DNA of 64,000 bases from Prorocentrum cordatum (GCA_963575745.1 CAUYUJ010019627.1:308164-372163), one strand, 5' to 3'. Positions 30,622 to 41,324 are shown, counted from the first letter of the stretch. Notes: generated by a model from the sequence alone, not told the origin. Translations and numbers: made by a program.

Positions 30622-32231
30622 TTTTTCCCGGAAAGGGCGCGGGCCCAGGGTTCTCTTTTAGTGGGTAAACCTGTCCCCCGGTGCCAACTTGAAGGAGGCC
30701 GGCGAATTTTTTCCCTGATAAATAACGAGGTCGAAGGAGGCCGGCGAATTAAAATTTGAGGATGTCTCGAGCGAAACGCTTGTTTTTGAAATCCCGATCG
30801 ATAAATCACAGGGTGCGGGCCACTTTTTCGTGTGTTGAGGATGTCTCGAGCGAAACGCTTGCTCCGCAGAGTTTGCCGAGGATGTCTCGAGCGAAACGCT
30901 TGTTTTGCAGAGCCGACCGCGACGCGGAAAAGCGCCCCGCGCGAAGGAATTTCGATGATGTTTCGACTAATTTGTTTGTTTTTGTACGATTTCCTGGAAT
31001 TTTGGCAGGATGTCTCGAGCGAAATGCACGACCCCACCCTAGCACGACCATACCCCAGCACGACCACACCCCAGCACGACCAGACCCCAGCACGTCCCCA
31101 CCCCAGCACGACCCCACCCCAGCACGACCATACCCCAGCACGACCACACCCCAGCACGACCCGACCCCAGCACGACCCTACCCCAGCAAGACCACACCCC
31201 AGCACGACCACACCCCAGCACGACCTCACCACAGCACGACCACAGCACGACCACGCCCCAGCACGACCACGCCCCAGCACGACCACGCCCCAGCACGACC
31301 ACCCCCCCAGCACGACCACCCCCCCAGCACGACCACCCCCCAGCACGACCACACCCCAGCACGACCACACCCCAGCACGACCACACCCCAGCACGACCAC
31401 ACCCCAGCACGACCACACCCCAGCACGACCACCCCAGCCGACCACACCCCAGCACGACCCACCCCAGCACGACCGATCGATAAATCACAGGGTGCGGAGC
31501 ACCCCAGCACGAACCCACCCCAGCACGACCCCACCCCAGCACGACCCCACCCCAGCACGACCACGCCCCAGCATGACCACACCCCAGCACGACCACACCC
31601 CAGCACGACCACTCCCCAGCACGACCCCACCCCAGCACGACCCCACCCTAGCACGACCACCCCAGCACGACCACACCCCAGCACGACCCCACCCCAGCAC
31701 GATCACACCCCAGCACGACCCCACCCCAGCAAGACCACACCCCAGCACGACCGCACCCCAGCACGACCTTACCACAGCACGACCACACCCCAGCACGACC
31801 ACACCCACGCCCCAGCACGACCACGCCCCAGCACGACCACGCCCCAGCACGACCACGCCCCAGCACGACCACGCCCCAGCACGACCACCCCCCAGCACGA
31901 CCACCCCCCACGACCACCCCCCAGCACGACCACCCCCCAGCACGACCACACCCCAGCACGACCACTCCCCAGCACGACCACACCGCCTTGGTTGAGTGGT
32001 TGCCTGTCGTCGTGGAATGTTTCGTGGGGTGTCTCGTGGAATGTTTCGCGGGGTGTCTCGTGAAATGTTTCGTGAGGTGTCTCGTGGAATGTTTCGTGAG
32101 GTGTCTCGTGGGCTGTTTCGTGAGGTGTCTCGTGGGATGTTTCGTGAGGTGTTGCCCAGTTGGGTATCATGAAAACGTGTCCATGCTCCACATGTCTATA
32201 TCCCTTTCCGGGTTCGTGGGTCCATCATGTT
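30622..32231 (+). mobile_element. Family J element, copy J3
   Basis: Same architecture as J1. A piece of its own leader (GATCGATAAATCACAGGGTG) is embedded in the 16-bp array at 31468-31500. Confidence 0.8.
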
Positions 32232-32375
32232 TGAGTTCCCCAAGTTTGTCAGCAAACAACAGCAGTCCGCCCCCCAGAAGCCAGGCGATGTTCGCTTTCA
32301 GTGAGCATCGACTTTTTTGGGAAGCGGCAGTCCTGTGTGCTTTCACGGTGCGTGGATCATGGTCTCGTTTTCCAG

Positions 32376-32676
32376 GGGTTGGGATCTTGTTCCATCCTAC
32401 ACTCCCCGGCCGATCGGAGAGCTGTGTCAGGGGCAGGGGTACGGATGGTGTGGCAATCTCTCAGAGCATGCTAAGGCCCCCCCCAACACCAGAGCCTCCC
32501 TGTTAGGGGATTGCGCATCCGAGCGATTCTTGGCGCCGGTCGGGACCGTTTCACGCTGGCTGCCCGCGGCAAGGGAGGTCGACACACCACAGATGCAGGT
32601 GGGCGTGGCGCGCGGGCAGCGTTTCCAGCGTGTCTCCAATGGGCGGCTTGCAGCGTGTTCCATCTTTCGGTCCTAA
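32376..32676 (+). CDS. Candidate terminal exon
   Basis: Acceptor CGTTTTCCAG/G opens a frame of about 100 codons: GWDLVPSYTPRPIGELCQGQ, GYGWCGNLSEHAKAPPNTRA, SERFLAPVGTVSRWLPAARE, then VARGQRFQRVSNGRLAACSI and TAA. Mixed composition with no repeat content. If it belongs with the exons at 32725-33048, it must use an internal donor that I could not fix. Unrecognised. Confidence 0.48.
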
Positions 32677-32724
32677 GCGCCGCGCTCGTCCCCGACGCGT
32701 CACGCAGCTGTGGCCACTCTGCAG

Positions 32725-32772
32725 GCCCAGGCCTCGTCTCCCCTCCGCCCTCCCTTCCCGAGGCCGCATACA
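32725..32772 (+). CDS. Short candidate exon before H4
   Basis: Between CTCTGCAG and [27 protein letters not shown], 48 bp, starting and ending in phase 2. It joins in frame to the exon at 32958. Confidence 0.4.
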
Positions 32773-32957
32773 GTCGGGGCGCTGAAGAAGGAACCCTTTT
32801 CGTTGGGGAGGGGTTGCGTGCTCCTTGATTGTTTCACAGCTTGCCTTTGGTTTCCCTCAGGTTTTCGATGGGAAATCGATCTTTAACTGATGGGAAACAG
32901 GGGCCTCGTTCCTTATTTGGGGTTCCTTAGGTCAACGTCGCGACTGTGTTTGGACAG
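32773..32957 (+). mobile_element. Family H introner-like element H4
   Basis: The predicted 185-nt intron starts GTCGGGGCGCTGAAGAAGG and ends GTCGCGACTGTGTTTGGACAG. Phase 2 on both sides and not a multiple of three. Confidence 0.8.
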
Positions 32958-33048
32958 GCTCGAGGCGCGTCGTGCCCGCATCGCCGAGCGTGAGCGCCAA
33001 GAGCCTGGAGGTGCTCATGCTGTGGCCGGTGGTGGTGGCGCACATTGA
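32958..33048 (+). CDS. Terminal exon after H4
   Basis: In phase 2 after GGACAG the frame reads LEARRARIAERERQEPGGAH then AVAGGGGAH and TGA. The charged first half is helix-like and third positions are GC-rich. Confidence 0.52.
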
Positions 33049-33087
33049 TTGGTTCGGCCGATGGTGGCTAACAACAAGTCGGAAATT

Positions 33088-33130
33088 TGAGCATATATAT
33101 GTATATATATATATATGTATGTATGTATGA
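33088..33130. repeat. (TA)n microsatellite
   Basis: TA/TG alternating tract. Confidence 0.9.
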
Positions 33131-33187
33131 CCAATGGCGGGCCGTTTTTCAATCCCACGACTTTCCGAGGGCCGGGGACGACGTCGG

Positions 33188-33300
33188 GGTGGTTTGGTGT
33201 ATTTGTTTCCCCCCTTTTTCACGGGGAAGCAACGAAACATGCATACACCAGGATCCCGTATACACCAGGATCCGCGTTCTTGTGCGATTTTCAGCGCAGG
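33188..33300 (+). repeat. Family N repeat, copy 1
   Basis: GGAAGCAACGAAACATG, ATACACCAGGATCCCGTATA and flanks match 36740-36840. A short GTATACACCAGGATC unit is tandemly doubled in both. Confidence 0.75.
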
Positions 33301-33636
33301 GTCGGAAAACACGTCGGTGAATAGAGTTCGCTTCGTTAACAAAAGCTCCGCCCTCCCTTCCCTGTTCGACTTCCCAGCGCCGTCCCATCCTGCCTCGCCA
33401 CCCATTGGGATGCAACTCCTGGGAGGTCAAATTCTGATTTTGCACTGGTCCGAAATGCGGCTTAATCTAGCTTGATCCCGCTTAATCCCGCTTAATCCAA
33501 GGCCCATTCCGGCGTAATAGCTTCCAAATGGAGCTTAATCCTCTTCAATCTTTCCGACGAAAACCTCCCAGTAGTTGCCTCCTAACATCCACCCCTCCTC
33601 GTCGTCCCTCTTTCGTCATCCCCCCCCGCCGCCGAG

Positions 33637-33741
33637 GAGCAGGACGGCGCCGACATGCTCAGCGTCGGCAGCCGGCACAGCGTCAGGAGACGCCGCCCCT
33701 CCTCCCATGTCTTGGGGGACGAACAACGACATCAACATTAA
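33637..33741 (+). CDS. Candidate exon next to element A6
   Basis: After CCGCCGCCGAG the frame reads EQDGADMLSVGSRHSVRRRR then PSSHVLGDEQRHQH, with nearly all third positions G or C. The TAA stop at 33739 is made by the edge of the A6 element, so the real exon may instead use a GA donor at CGTCAG/GAGACG. An alternative frame (SWGTNNDINI) would end in phase 2 at the element. Confidence 0.4.
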   Translation, partial: EQDGADMLSVGSRHSVRRRRPSSHVLGDEQRHQH

Positions 33742-33892
33742 GTCGGGCATGCCCCTCCACATGAGGAGTATTCAATAGTCCAGACATTACTCTGGGGACT
33801 ATGTTGCTAGTATTGCTTGACAATTTTAAGGTCTGTTTGGGGTTCTTTGTTTTCGTCGAACATCGCACTGTAGGGGGACACGCCCGACGTAA
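33742..33892 (+). mobile_element. Family A introner-like element A6, complete
   Basis: Begins GTCGGGCATGCCCCTCCACA and ends TGTAGGGGGACACGCCCGACG, with inner CTCTGGGGACTATGTTG. The 8-bp flanks CATCAACA and CGTGAACA match at six positions. Confidence 0.75.
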
Positions 33893-33911
33893 CGTGAACA
33901 TGAAAACTCGG

Positions 33912-34010
33912 AAAGGTCCGCGCGGGTTTCTCGGATCGGCGCTGGGGCCCCTGGCGTCGCCTCCGGCGCCGTCCCTGGCGCGCTCCGCGCGCCAGGGAGG
34001 GGGGGGGGGG
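33912..34010 (+). mobile_element. Family K element, copy K3, left part
   Basis: GGTCCGCGCGGGTTTCTCGG after GGAAAG, with the internal GGCGCGCTCCGCGCGCCAGG palindrome. The right arm is missing and is replaced by GGGGGAGTCC. Confidence 0.6.
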
Positions 34011-34071
34011 GAGTCCATTGGACTGTTCCCGCGTGGACCAAAATTCGGAGTGGTCCACGAGGATCTCCTTA

Positions 34072-35843
34072 TTTTTTCCCGGAAAGGGCCTGAGCCCAGG
34101 GTTCTCTTTTAGTTGGTAAACCTAATCCCCCGGTGCCTGCTTGAGGGAGGCCGGCGAATTTTTTCCCTGATAAATAACGAGGTCGAAGGAGGCCGGCGAA
34201 TTAAAATTTGAGGATGTCTCGAGCGAAACGCTTGTTTTTGAAATCCCGATCGATAAATCACAGGGTGCGGGGCACTTTTTCGTGCGTTGAGGATGTCTCG
34301 AGCGAAACGCTTGCTCCGCAGAGTTTGCCGAGGATGTCTCGAGCGAAACGCTTGTTTTGCAGAGCCGACCGCGACGCGGAAAAGCGCCCCGCGCGAAGGA
34401 ATTTCGATGATGTCTCGACTAATTCCTTTGTTTTTTGTACGATTTCCTGGAATTTTGGCAGGATGTCTCGAGCGAAATGCACGACCCCACCCTAGCACGA
34501 CCATGCCCCAGCACGACCACACCCCAGCACGACCAGACCCCAGCACGACCCCACCCCAGCACGACCCCACCCCAGCACGACCATATGGAACCCCAGCACG
34601 ACCACACCCCAGCACGACCCGACCACAGCACGACCCTACCCCAGCAAGACCACACCCCAGCACGACCACACCCCAGCACGACCTCACCACAGCACGACCA
34701 CACCCCAGCACGACCACGCCCCAGCACGACCACGCCCCAGCACGACCACCCCCCAGCACGACCACACCCCAGCACGACCACTCCCCAGCACGACCACACC
34801 CCAGCACGACCACGCCCCAGCACGACCACGCCCCAGCACGACCACCCCCCAGCACGACCACCCCCCCAGCACGACCACCCCCCAGCACGACCACCCCCCA
34901 GCACGACCACACCCCAGCACGACCACTCCCCAGCACGACCACACCCCAGCACGACCCCACCCCAGCACGACCCCACCCTAGCACGACCACACCCCAGCAC
35001 GATCACACCCCAGAACGACCACACCCCAGCACGACCCCACCCAAGCACGACCCCCCCCCAGCACGACCACACCCCAGCACGACCAGCCCAGCACCACCAC
35101 CCCCCAGGCACGACACCCCCCCAGCACGGACCCGCCCCGCACGACACCCCCCAGCACGACAACACCCAGCACGACCACGCCCATCACGACCACGCCCCCC
35201 AGCACGGGACCCACGCCCAGCACGACCACCCACCCAGCCACGACCACACTCCAGCACGACCACGCCCCAGCACGACCACGCCCCAGCACGACCACGCAGC
35301 ACGACCACCCCCCAGCACGACCACCCCCCCCCAGCACGACCACACCCCAGCAAGACCACACCCCAGCACGACCACACCCCAGCACGACCACACCCCAGCA
35401 CGACCCGATCGATAAATCACAGGGTGCGGACCACCCCAGCAAGACCACGCCCCAGCACGACCACGCCACAGCACGACCCCACCCCAGCAACAACCACCCC
35501 CTAGCACGTCCACCCCCCAGCACGACCACCCCCCAGCACGACCACCCCCCAGCACGACCACAACCCAGCATGACCACACCCCAGCACGACCACACCGCCT
35601 TGGTTGAGTGGTTGCCTGTCGTCGTGGAATGTTTCGTGGGGTGTCTCGTGGAATGTTTCGCGGGGTGTCTCCTGGAATGTTTCGTGAGGTGTCTCGCGGA
35701 ATGTTTCGGGAGGTGTCTCGTGGGATGTTTCGTGAGGTGTCTCGTGGGATGTTTCGTGAGGTGTTGCCCCGTTGGGTATCGTGAAAACGTGCCCATGCTC
35801 CACATGTCTATATCCCTTTCCGGGTTCGTGGGTCCATCATGTT
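34072..35843 (+). mobile_element. Family J element, copy J4
   Basis: Same architecture as J1. Leader fragment GATCGATAAATCACAGGGTG is embedded in the array at 35408-35430. The array has drifted to CAGCACGAC variants. Confidence 0.8.
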
Positions 35844-36090
35844 GAGGGCGCATCCCTGAGATTGTCATCACCTTCTGGCGTGTCACTCTTAGGGACAGGG
35901 ATCAGCTCGAGGCTGGTAAGTCTCTGGCGCCGGCTCTCCTCAAGCAGGCGGTCCATTGGACTGTCCATAATGGGAGTCCGAGAAAGCCGCGTGGACCACT
36001 CCGAGTTTGTATGTTTCTGTCGTTGTTCCTCCCCCCAGTTGACGAACCAACAACACACACCCATACCCATAGGGGGATCGGAGAGAGGGC

Positions 36091-36172
36091 TATGGGTGCG
36101 TGTTGTCGGATGGGGGTCCCCGCTCGAACGGGAGCGTTCCCCAGGGTCCGACAACCCGCACCCATACCCATA
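36091..36172. repeat. Foldback with TATGGGTGCG arms
   Basis: TATGGGTGCGTGTTGTCGGA on the left and TCCGACAACCCGCACCCATA on the right can pair. GTTTCTGTCGTTGTTC flanks on both sides (36009 and 36210) are direct repeats. Confidence 0.6.
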
Positions 36173-36234
36173 GCCAGTCCTCCTCCCAACGACCTCCCTA
36201 TGGGTATGGGTTTCTGTCGTTGTTCGTTCCCCCA

Positions 36235-36316
36235 GTGTCGCCCGCGCGGGCGCGAAGCTCGTCGCGCCTCGCGCGTCGCGGTCTGGGCCGGAGCAGTCAC
36301 CCCCGCCTCGGCTGGC
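36235..36316 (+). CDS. Candidate exon after CCCCCAG acceptor
   Basis: Reads RPRGREARRASRVAVWAGAV then TPASAGIG, with GC-rich third positions, up to the start of a family A copy. Donor unclear. Confidence 0.3.
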
Positions 36317-36535
36317 ATCGGGCCTGTCCCTCCACAGGGGACATGTTCAGAAATAGTCAAGAAGTAGTAGTACTCTTGTAGTACTTTTGAATATTTTGTT
36401 GAATATTGAATATTTGAATATACTTGTAGTACTGGGGACGATTCTTTGTAGTACTTTTGAATATTGTTTGAATCGTTCTTCTGACTATTTTCATGTATCC
36501 CTCCAAAAGCCGCCTGTAGGGTTGAGGAGGGCGAT
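36313..36535 (+). mobile_element. Family A element A7, diverged
   Basis: Begins CGGGCCTGTCCCTCCACAGG, has ACTGGGGACGATTCTTTG inside and ends GCCGCCTGTAGGGTTGAGG. Repeated GTAGTACTTTTGAATATT units lie within it. Confidence 0.55.
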
Positions 36536-36599
36536 CAATGGAGAGGAAGCATGTTGCCGAACAATTTCCAGATGTCTAAAACATGTGTTAACCATCATC

Positions 36600-36722
36600 A
36601 TGTTTAAAACATGTTTCGAACATTTTCCGACATTGTAAAAACACATCTTACATTCAATGAAGGACTGTCAGGGTGATCATTGACGTGGCACCCACAACTG
36701 TAGGGGGACATGCCCAACTTCT
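36600..36722 (+). mobile_element. Family A element, right part (A8)
   Basis: ACATGTTTCGAACATTTTCC leads to CTGTAGGGGGACATGCCCAA at 36700-36718. The left end is not found. Confidence 0.5.
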
Positions 36723-36739
36723 TGAGGGTCGAGGACGGC

Positions 36740-36840
36740 GCTGGGGTGGTGTGGTGTATACTTATTTCCCCACTTCCCCGGGGAAGCAACGAAACACGTA
36801 TACACCAGGGTCCCGTATACACCAGGATCTGCCCTGCAGC
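36740..36840 (+). repeat. Family N repeat, copy 2
   Basis: Second copy of 33188-33300. Confidence 0.75.
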
Positions 36841-36964
36841 ACAAATTCCAATGCAGGGCCGGAAGGCGCGTCGGTGCAGTCAGAGTTCGATTCCCTATTT
36901 TCTTGACCATTTGTCCAGCGTTCCTCCAACACCCGCCTGTAGGGGGGACCTGCCCGACACGAAG

Positions 36965-37086
36965 CCTCGGCACCGCCGAGGGGGTGCCCGTCTTCCGCGG
37001 CGCGCGCCGGCCCCCCGCATAGGGGCGACGCGCGCGCTCGGAGAGAGGCCGCGGCGCGCATGCTCCGCGGCGGGCGCTCCGTCTAA
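36965..37086 (+). CDS. Candidate terminal exon after an A-element right end
   Basis: A family A right end (TAGGGGGGACCTGCCCGAC, to 36956) is followed by ACGAAG and then a frame reading SAPPRGCPSSAARAGPPHRG, then DARARREAAARMLRGGRSV and TAA. Every third position but a few is G or C. It starts in phase 1. The position just after the element matches the other A-bounded exons. Confidence 0.4.
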
Positions 37087-37129
37087 CCAGGCCGCGGTGC
37101 CACGGATGAGGAGGGGAAAAATCACGCAG

Positions 37130-37285
37130 ACACGCAGAGGAGGAAGAGGCACCCCTGCCGCCACCCTTCGGCCGTTCTCCCCCGCTTCGGCCTCGTGGGA
37201 GGCCCTCGTCGCCACCGCTGGATTCGCCTCGAAGTCCTGGTCACAGCGCACCCCGGGAGAGGTCCGGGGAGAAGCGGTATCGGTA
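37130..37285 (+). repeat. Family O repeat, copy 2
   Basis: CTCGTCGCCACCGCTGGATT and CGCACCCCGGGAGAGGTCCG blocks as at 30460-30612. Confidence 0.7.
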
Positions 37286-37334
37286 CCTGTTGGTTTCCCA
37301 TGACCATGCCGCCAGGCCAAGAGACTTTGTTTGG

Positions 37335-37587
37335 GGTCGGGAGCCGCCAGACGGGGGTCAATGTAAACGGGGGTCAGCCAGTGCACCGGATCCTGCAGGA
37401 TCCTGCGAAGACCCCCTCCTGGCTGACCCGGGTCAGCGAGCCGCTCGTGGCCGCGAGGCGGCCGCGTCTATTGGCTGACCCGGGTTTGCGAAGACCTGCG
37501 TTGCAGTTTTTCTTGCCTGCACCGCAGGTTTTTGGTTTCCTGCTGACCCAGGTCTGAATTGACCCGAGTCAGAAGATCCCCGACACA
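37335..37587 (+). repeat. Family F repeat, copy 2
   Basis: Matches 7525-7757, ending GACCCGAGTCAGAAGATCCC. Confidence 0.65.
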
Positions 37588-37704
37588 ATTAATCGTAATC
37601 GTCGATCCCCAGGGAAATGTGGGAACATATGGGGAAAGGGGGGGAGGCAGAAACCCAGAAAGTATGGGAAAATATGGTGAATCCTGTAATTTGTGTGTAT
37701 TTAT

Positions 37705-37815
37705 GTGTGTGTCGCGCGACATTCACCTCGAAATCCGGAACGAGATTCTCCAGGACGCTCCGGGTCCATCTGATCGTTTTCCGAACGAAACTCGCTCTGC
37801 GACGTGGGCGCCATG
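37705..37815 (-). repeat. Family C repeat, inverted partial copy
   Basis: Reverse complement of the first 110 bp of family C. Confidence 0.6.
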
Positions 37816-37988
37816 ACAAACTGAGCCAGGCGACCCCCCCCCCTCGGAGGTCCCCGCCGGTAGGCAGGATCGGCCGTGCAGGCCGCTGCCACTTTGCGGC
37901 TCGCCATAAAGGGCCTCCGACCAGCCGGGCGCCGCAACCGAAAGCTTTCGGTTGTTAAAAAATCCGGATGGATCGCGTTGTTAAAAAA

Positions 37989-38040
37989 TCATGTCTGGGG
38001 CTCTCCCCCCCTCTAGAGGGGGGAGAGCCCCAGACATGAT
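37989..38040. repeat. Near-perfect 52-bp palindrome
   Basis: ATCATGTCTGGGGCTCTCCC pairs with GGGAGAGCCCCAGACATGAT around a TCTAGA centre. TTAAAAAATCCGGATGG is repeated directly on both sides (37958 and 38048). Confidence 0.9.
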
Positions 38041-38084
38041 CGCATTTTTAAAAAATCCGGATGGAGGTTTTTCACTATTTTCGG

Positions 38085-38200
38085 CCCTCGGGAGCCCTCG
38101 CTGGGCCCCGGGGACGTCAAACAACGATTCGGGATGAAAAAACAGCCCCGGGGAAAGGGTCTGGATTTCCAGGGTTGTCGTGTCGAAAAGATGAGGGCGT
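38085..38200 (+). repeat. Dispersed repeat family D, copy 3
   Basis: Matches 12085-12190 in block order. Confidence 0.55.
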
Positions 38201-38229
38201 CGTTGGCGGTCACGGAACGGCCCTGGGCG

Positions 38230-39604
38230 TTTTTTCCCGGAAAGGGCGGGGGCCCAGGGTTCTCTTTTACTATGTAAACATGTCCCCCGGTGCCAACTTG
38301 AAGGAGGCCGGCGGATTTTTTCCCTGATAAATATCGAGGCCGAAGGAGGCCGGCAGATTAAAATTTGAGGATGTCTCGAGCGAAACGCTTGTTTTTCAGA
38401 ATTTGTTGAGGATGTCTCGAGCGAAACGCTGGTTTTGCAGAGTTGGGGATGTCTCGAGCGAAACGCTTGTTTCAGAATTTGTTGAGGATGCCTCGAGCGA
38501 AACGCTGGTTTTGCAGAGCCGACCGCGACACGGAAAAGCGCTCCTCGCGCAGGAATTCCGAGGATGTCTCGCGCGTGCCGCGTCCCGCGCGCAGGAATTT
38601 CGAGGATGTCTCGACTAATTCGTTTGTTATTCTAGGATTTCGCTGAATTTCGGAAAGATGTCTCGAGCGAAATGCACGACCCCACCGTAGCACGACCACA
38701 CCCCAGCACGACCACACCCCAGCACGACCACACCCCAGCACGACCACGCCCCAGCACGACACCCCAGCACGACCACACCCCAGCACGACCACACCCCAGC
38801 ACGACGCCACCCCAGCACGACCCCACCCCAGCAAGACCACACCCCAACACGACCACACCCCAGCACGACCTCACCACAGCACGACCTCACCCCAGCACGA
38901 CCACGCCCCAGCACGACCACGCCCCAGCACGACCACGCCCCAGCACGACCACACCCCAGCACGACCACACCCCAGCACGACCACACCCCAGCACGACCAC
39001 GCCCCAGCACGACCCCACCCCAGCACGACCACACCCCAGCACGACCACACCCCAGCACGACGCCACCCCAGCACGACCCCACCCCAGCAAGACCACACCC
39101 CAACACGACCACACCCCAGCACGACCTCACCACAGCACGACCACACCCCAGCACGACCACGCCCCAGCACGACCACGCCCCAGCACGACCACGCCCCAGC
39201 ACGACCACCCCCCAGCACGACCACACCCCCAGCACGACTACCCCCCAACACGACCACCCCCCAGCACGACTACTCCCCAGCACGACCACTCCCCAGCACG
39301 ACCACACCCAAGCACGACCACACCCAAGCACGACCACACCCAGTCGCACCCCCGTGGACTGTTTCGTGGTGTGTCTGGTTGAGTGGTTGCCTGTTCACGG
39401 GGTGTCTCGTGGAATGTTTCACGGGGTGTCTCGTGGAATGTTTCGTGAGGTGTCTCGTGGAATGTTTCGTGAGGTGTCTCGTGGGATGTTTCGCGGGGTG
39501 TCTCGTGGGATGTTTCGTGGGGTGTCGCCCAGTTGGGTATCGTGAAAACGTGACCATGCTGCACATGTCTATATCCCTTTCCGGGTTCGTGGGTCCATCA
39601 TGTT
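38230..39604 (+). mobile_element. Family J element, copy J5
   Basis: Same architecture as J1, with more GATGTCTCGAGCGAAACGC units in the leader. A 200-bp block of the array is duplicated in tandem (GACGCCACCCCAGCACGACC at 38803 and 39060). Confidence 0.8.
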
Positions 39605-39830
39605 GAACAGCTTTGCTTGCTCGATCCCTTCTCTTTGGTGCGTTTGCGGAGTGGACTGTTGCTGCCCCCTTCGCAGGCTTAGAGATTGACACCAACACCA
39701 GTCTGATCTCGGTGATGGTGGTAATATCCTGGCTTCCAAGGCGATCGAAACATTAGCCTCCTGTGGAGGCACCCCCTGTGTTGGTGTTGGTGCCCATTTC
39801 CAGGCCTCCGACCCATACTGCTGCAGGCAG

Positions 39831-40014
39831 GCAGCTCTCGGGGCGGCGTGCTCGCGGGGCGGAGCTCCTCGGCCTCCGCGGCGCGCGGGGAGGCGCGCAG
39901 ATTCGGGCAGCCACTCGGGGCACGTCTGGGGCAGCCTTCGGCGGCCGCTCCCTCGGGCCAGGCTCGGGCGAGGTCTCGGCGGCGAATTCCCTCGGCGGGA
40001 GCATTTGGGGGAAG
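39831..40014 (+). CDS. Exon 1 (visible) of a three-exon gene
   Basis: After acceptor CTGCAGGCAG the frame reads LSGRRARGAELLGLRGARGG, then ATRGTSGAAFGGRSLGPGSG and EVSAANSLGGSIWGK. It ends in phase 0 at GGGAAG/GCTCGG, a GC donor. Third positions are overwhelmingly G or C. The Gly-rich product is unrecognised. The 250-nt GC-AG intron joins to 40265 in phase 0. Confidence 0.55.
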
Positions 40015-40264
40015 GCTCGGGGGAGCCTGCCACGCCCGACGGAGGGGAGCCGTGGCTAGTCGGGTGAACGCCAGGACTGTACGCCTCCTTTTGCTGGCAA
40101 TGCTTCTATCCATATCCAGTGCGTCTTGGACTTTCTTGGAGGGGCGCCGAGAAGCCGATTGTAGTCCATATCCAGTGCGCCTCCTGTTTCTCGGGAAGAG
40201 AGCCTGAAATTCCCAGGCGCACTGGATGTGAATATAGACATTGCCGACATGTTTGGCTTGGCAG

Positions 40265-40376
40265 GGCCGAAAGTCAACCTTCGGAGGAGCAGGGTATCGT
40301 GACGATGACGCGTACCTGGATCCCCAGGACTCCCAGAATGTCCCGATATATGCCCCGCGGCCTGCCGAGAAACGAG
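40265..40376 (+). CDS. Exon 2 of the three-exon gene
   Basis: Between GGCTTGGCAG and GC donor AACGAG/GCCCGC: GRKSTFGGAGYRDDDAYLDP then QDSQNVPIYAPRPAEKR. Starts in phase 0, ends in phase 1. Acidic/tyrosine-rich text unlike the flanking noncoding. If the GC donor is not used, a TGA follows at 40415. Confidence 0.62.
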
Positions 40377-40567
40377 GCCCGCCGGCTCCTCTTTGGAACT
40401 CTCGGAGCGTCTCCTGAGCCAGCCGCCTCTTGTCTGGCAAGGCGTCGGGTTGCGTACGGGGCTGGCCGCAGCGGGCCCCCGAGCAGTCCGGGGTAGTCTT
40501 GAGCCCCCGCGCGCCCCGGGGGCGGAGCGCCCCAGGGGCGGAGCGCCCCAGGGGCGCCGCCAGAAGC

Positions 40568-40568
40568 G

Positions 40569-40644
<76 letters not shown>
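40568..40644 (+). repeat. (GTC)n microsatellite in intron 2
   Basis: About 25 uninterrupted GTC units. Confidence 0.95.
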
Positions 40645-40645
<1 letters not shown>

Positions 40646-40691
40646 GCGAGCCGCGGACCGATCTGGGAAGGCCCCCCCGGGCGCCTCCCAG

Positions 40692-40861
40692 CGGAGGCGC
40701 GTAAGCCCCGCGCCTCCGCTGCAATGTTGTACACCGCGCGGGCCGCCCCAGACTACTCGGGCAACCTGTTCAGGCCAGCGGGGGCTACCGAGGGGGAGGA
40801 ACCTCATCAGTCATGGCGCTGGAGCATCGGAACATCAGGAGAGCAACGTTACCCTCCATAA
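40692..40861 (+). CDS. Exon 3 (terminal) of the three-exon gene
   Basis: After GCGCCTCCCAG, in phase 1: EARKPRASAAMLYTARAAPD, then YSGNLFRPAGATEGEEPHQS, then WRWSIGTSGEQRYPP and TAA. Phase matches exon 2. The intron (315 nt, GC-AG) holds a GTC microsatellite. No domain recognised. Confidence 0.6.
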
Positions 40862-41096
40862 TGATACAGGAAGGACCCTCCAGTTTTCTCTCAGGGGGGC
40901 GAACAGCGTTCCTGGTTGCCAGAGATTTATAGATGTGCCTCCGTCGGCATTGTGAACCCCCAGCCGGCGCTTCAGGTCCTGATGCTATCGTCTGCGTATC
41001 GTCGAGAGACGCGACTCCGGCGATCTTGGGCCGCTCAACCATCGGGGGCCCCCAAACGGGGTGGTGACCACACCGTGTGGTAAGTCGGCCGGCATT

Positions 41097-41262
41097 CGGG
41101 GTCACCGCACGGTTTTGGGACTCGGGTCGTTCTCCGAGAACGTCTCGGGCGATTGGGGCCTCCGAGGTCCCAAAACCGTACGTCGACGGACCGTGCGGTG
41201 AGGTCTTGGGGGATTTCGAGGTCACCGCACGGTCTGTCACTGCACCGTTTCGGGACTCCAGA
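41097..41262. repeat. GGTCACCGCACGGT repeat with inverted copy
   Basis: GGTCACCGCACGGTTTTGGG at 41099 and GTCACCGCACGGTCTG at 41220 are direct. GTCCCAAAACCGT at 41168 is the inverse of ACGGTTTTGGGAC. Confidence 0.6.
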
Positions 41263-41324
41263 AATCATTAGTTGTTTTCAGCATTCCCAAACTAGGGGGC
41301 CACATTGCGTTCCACTTTTTTGGG

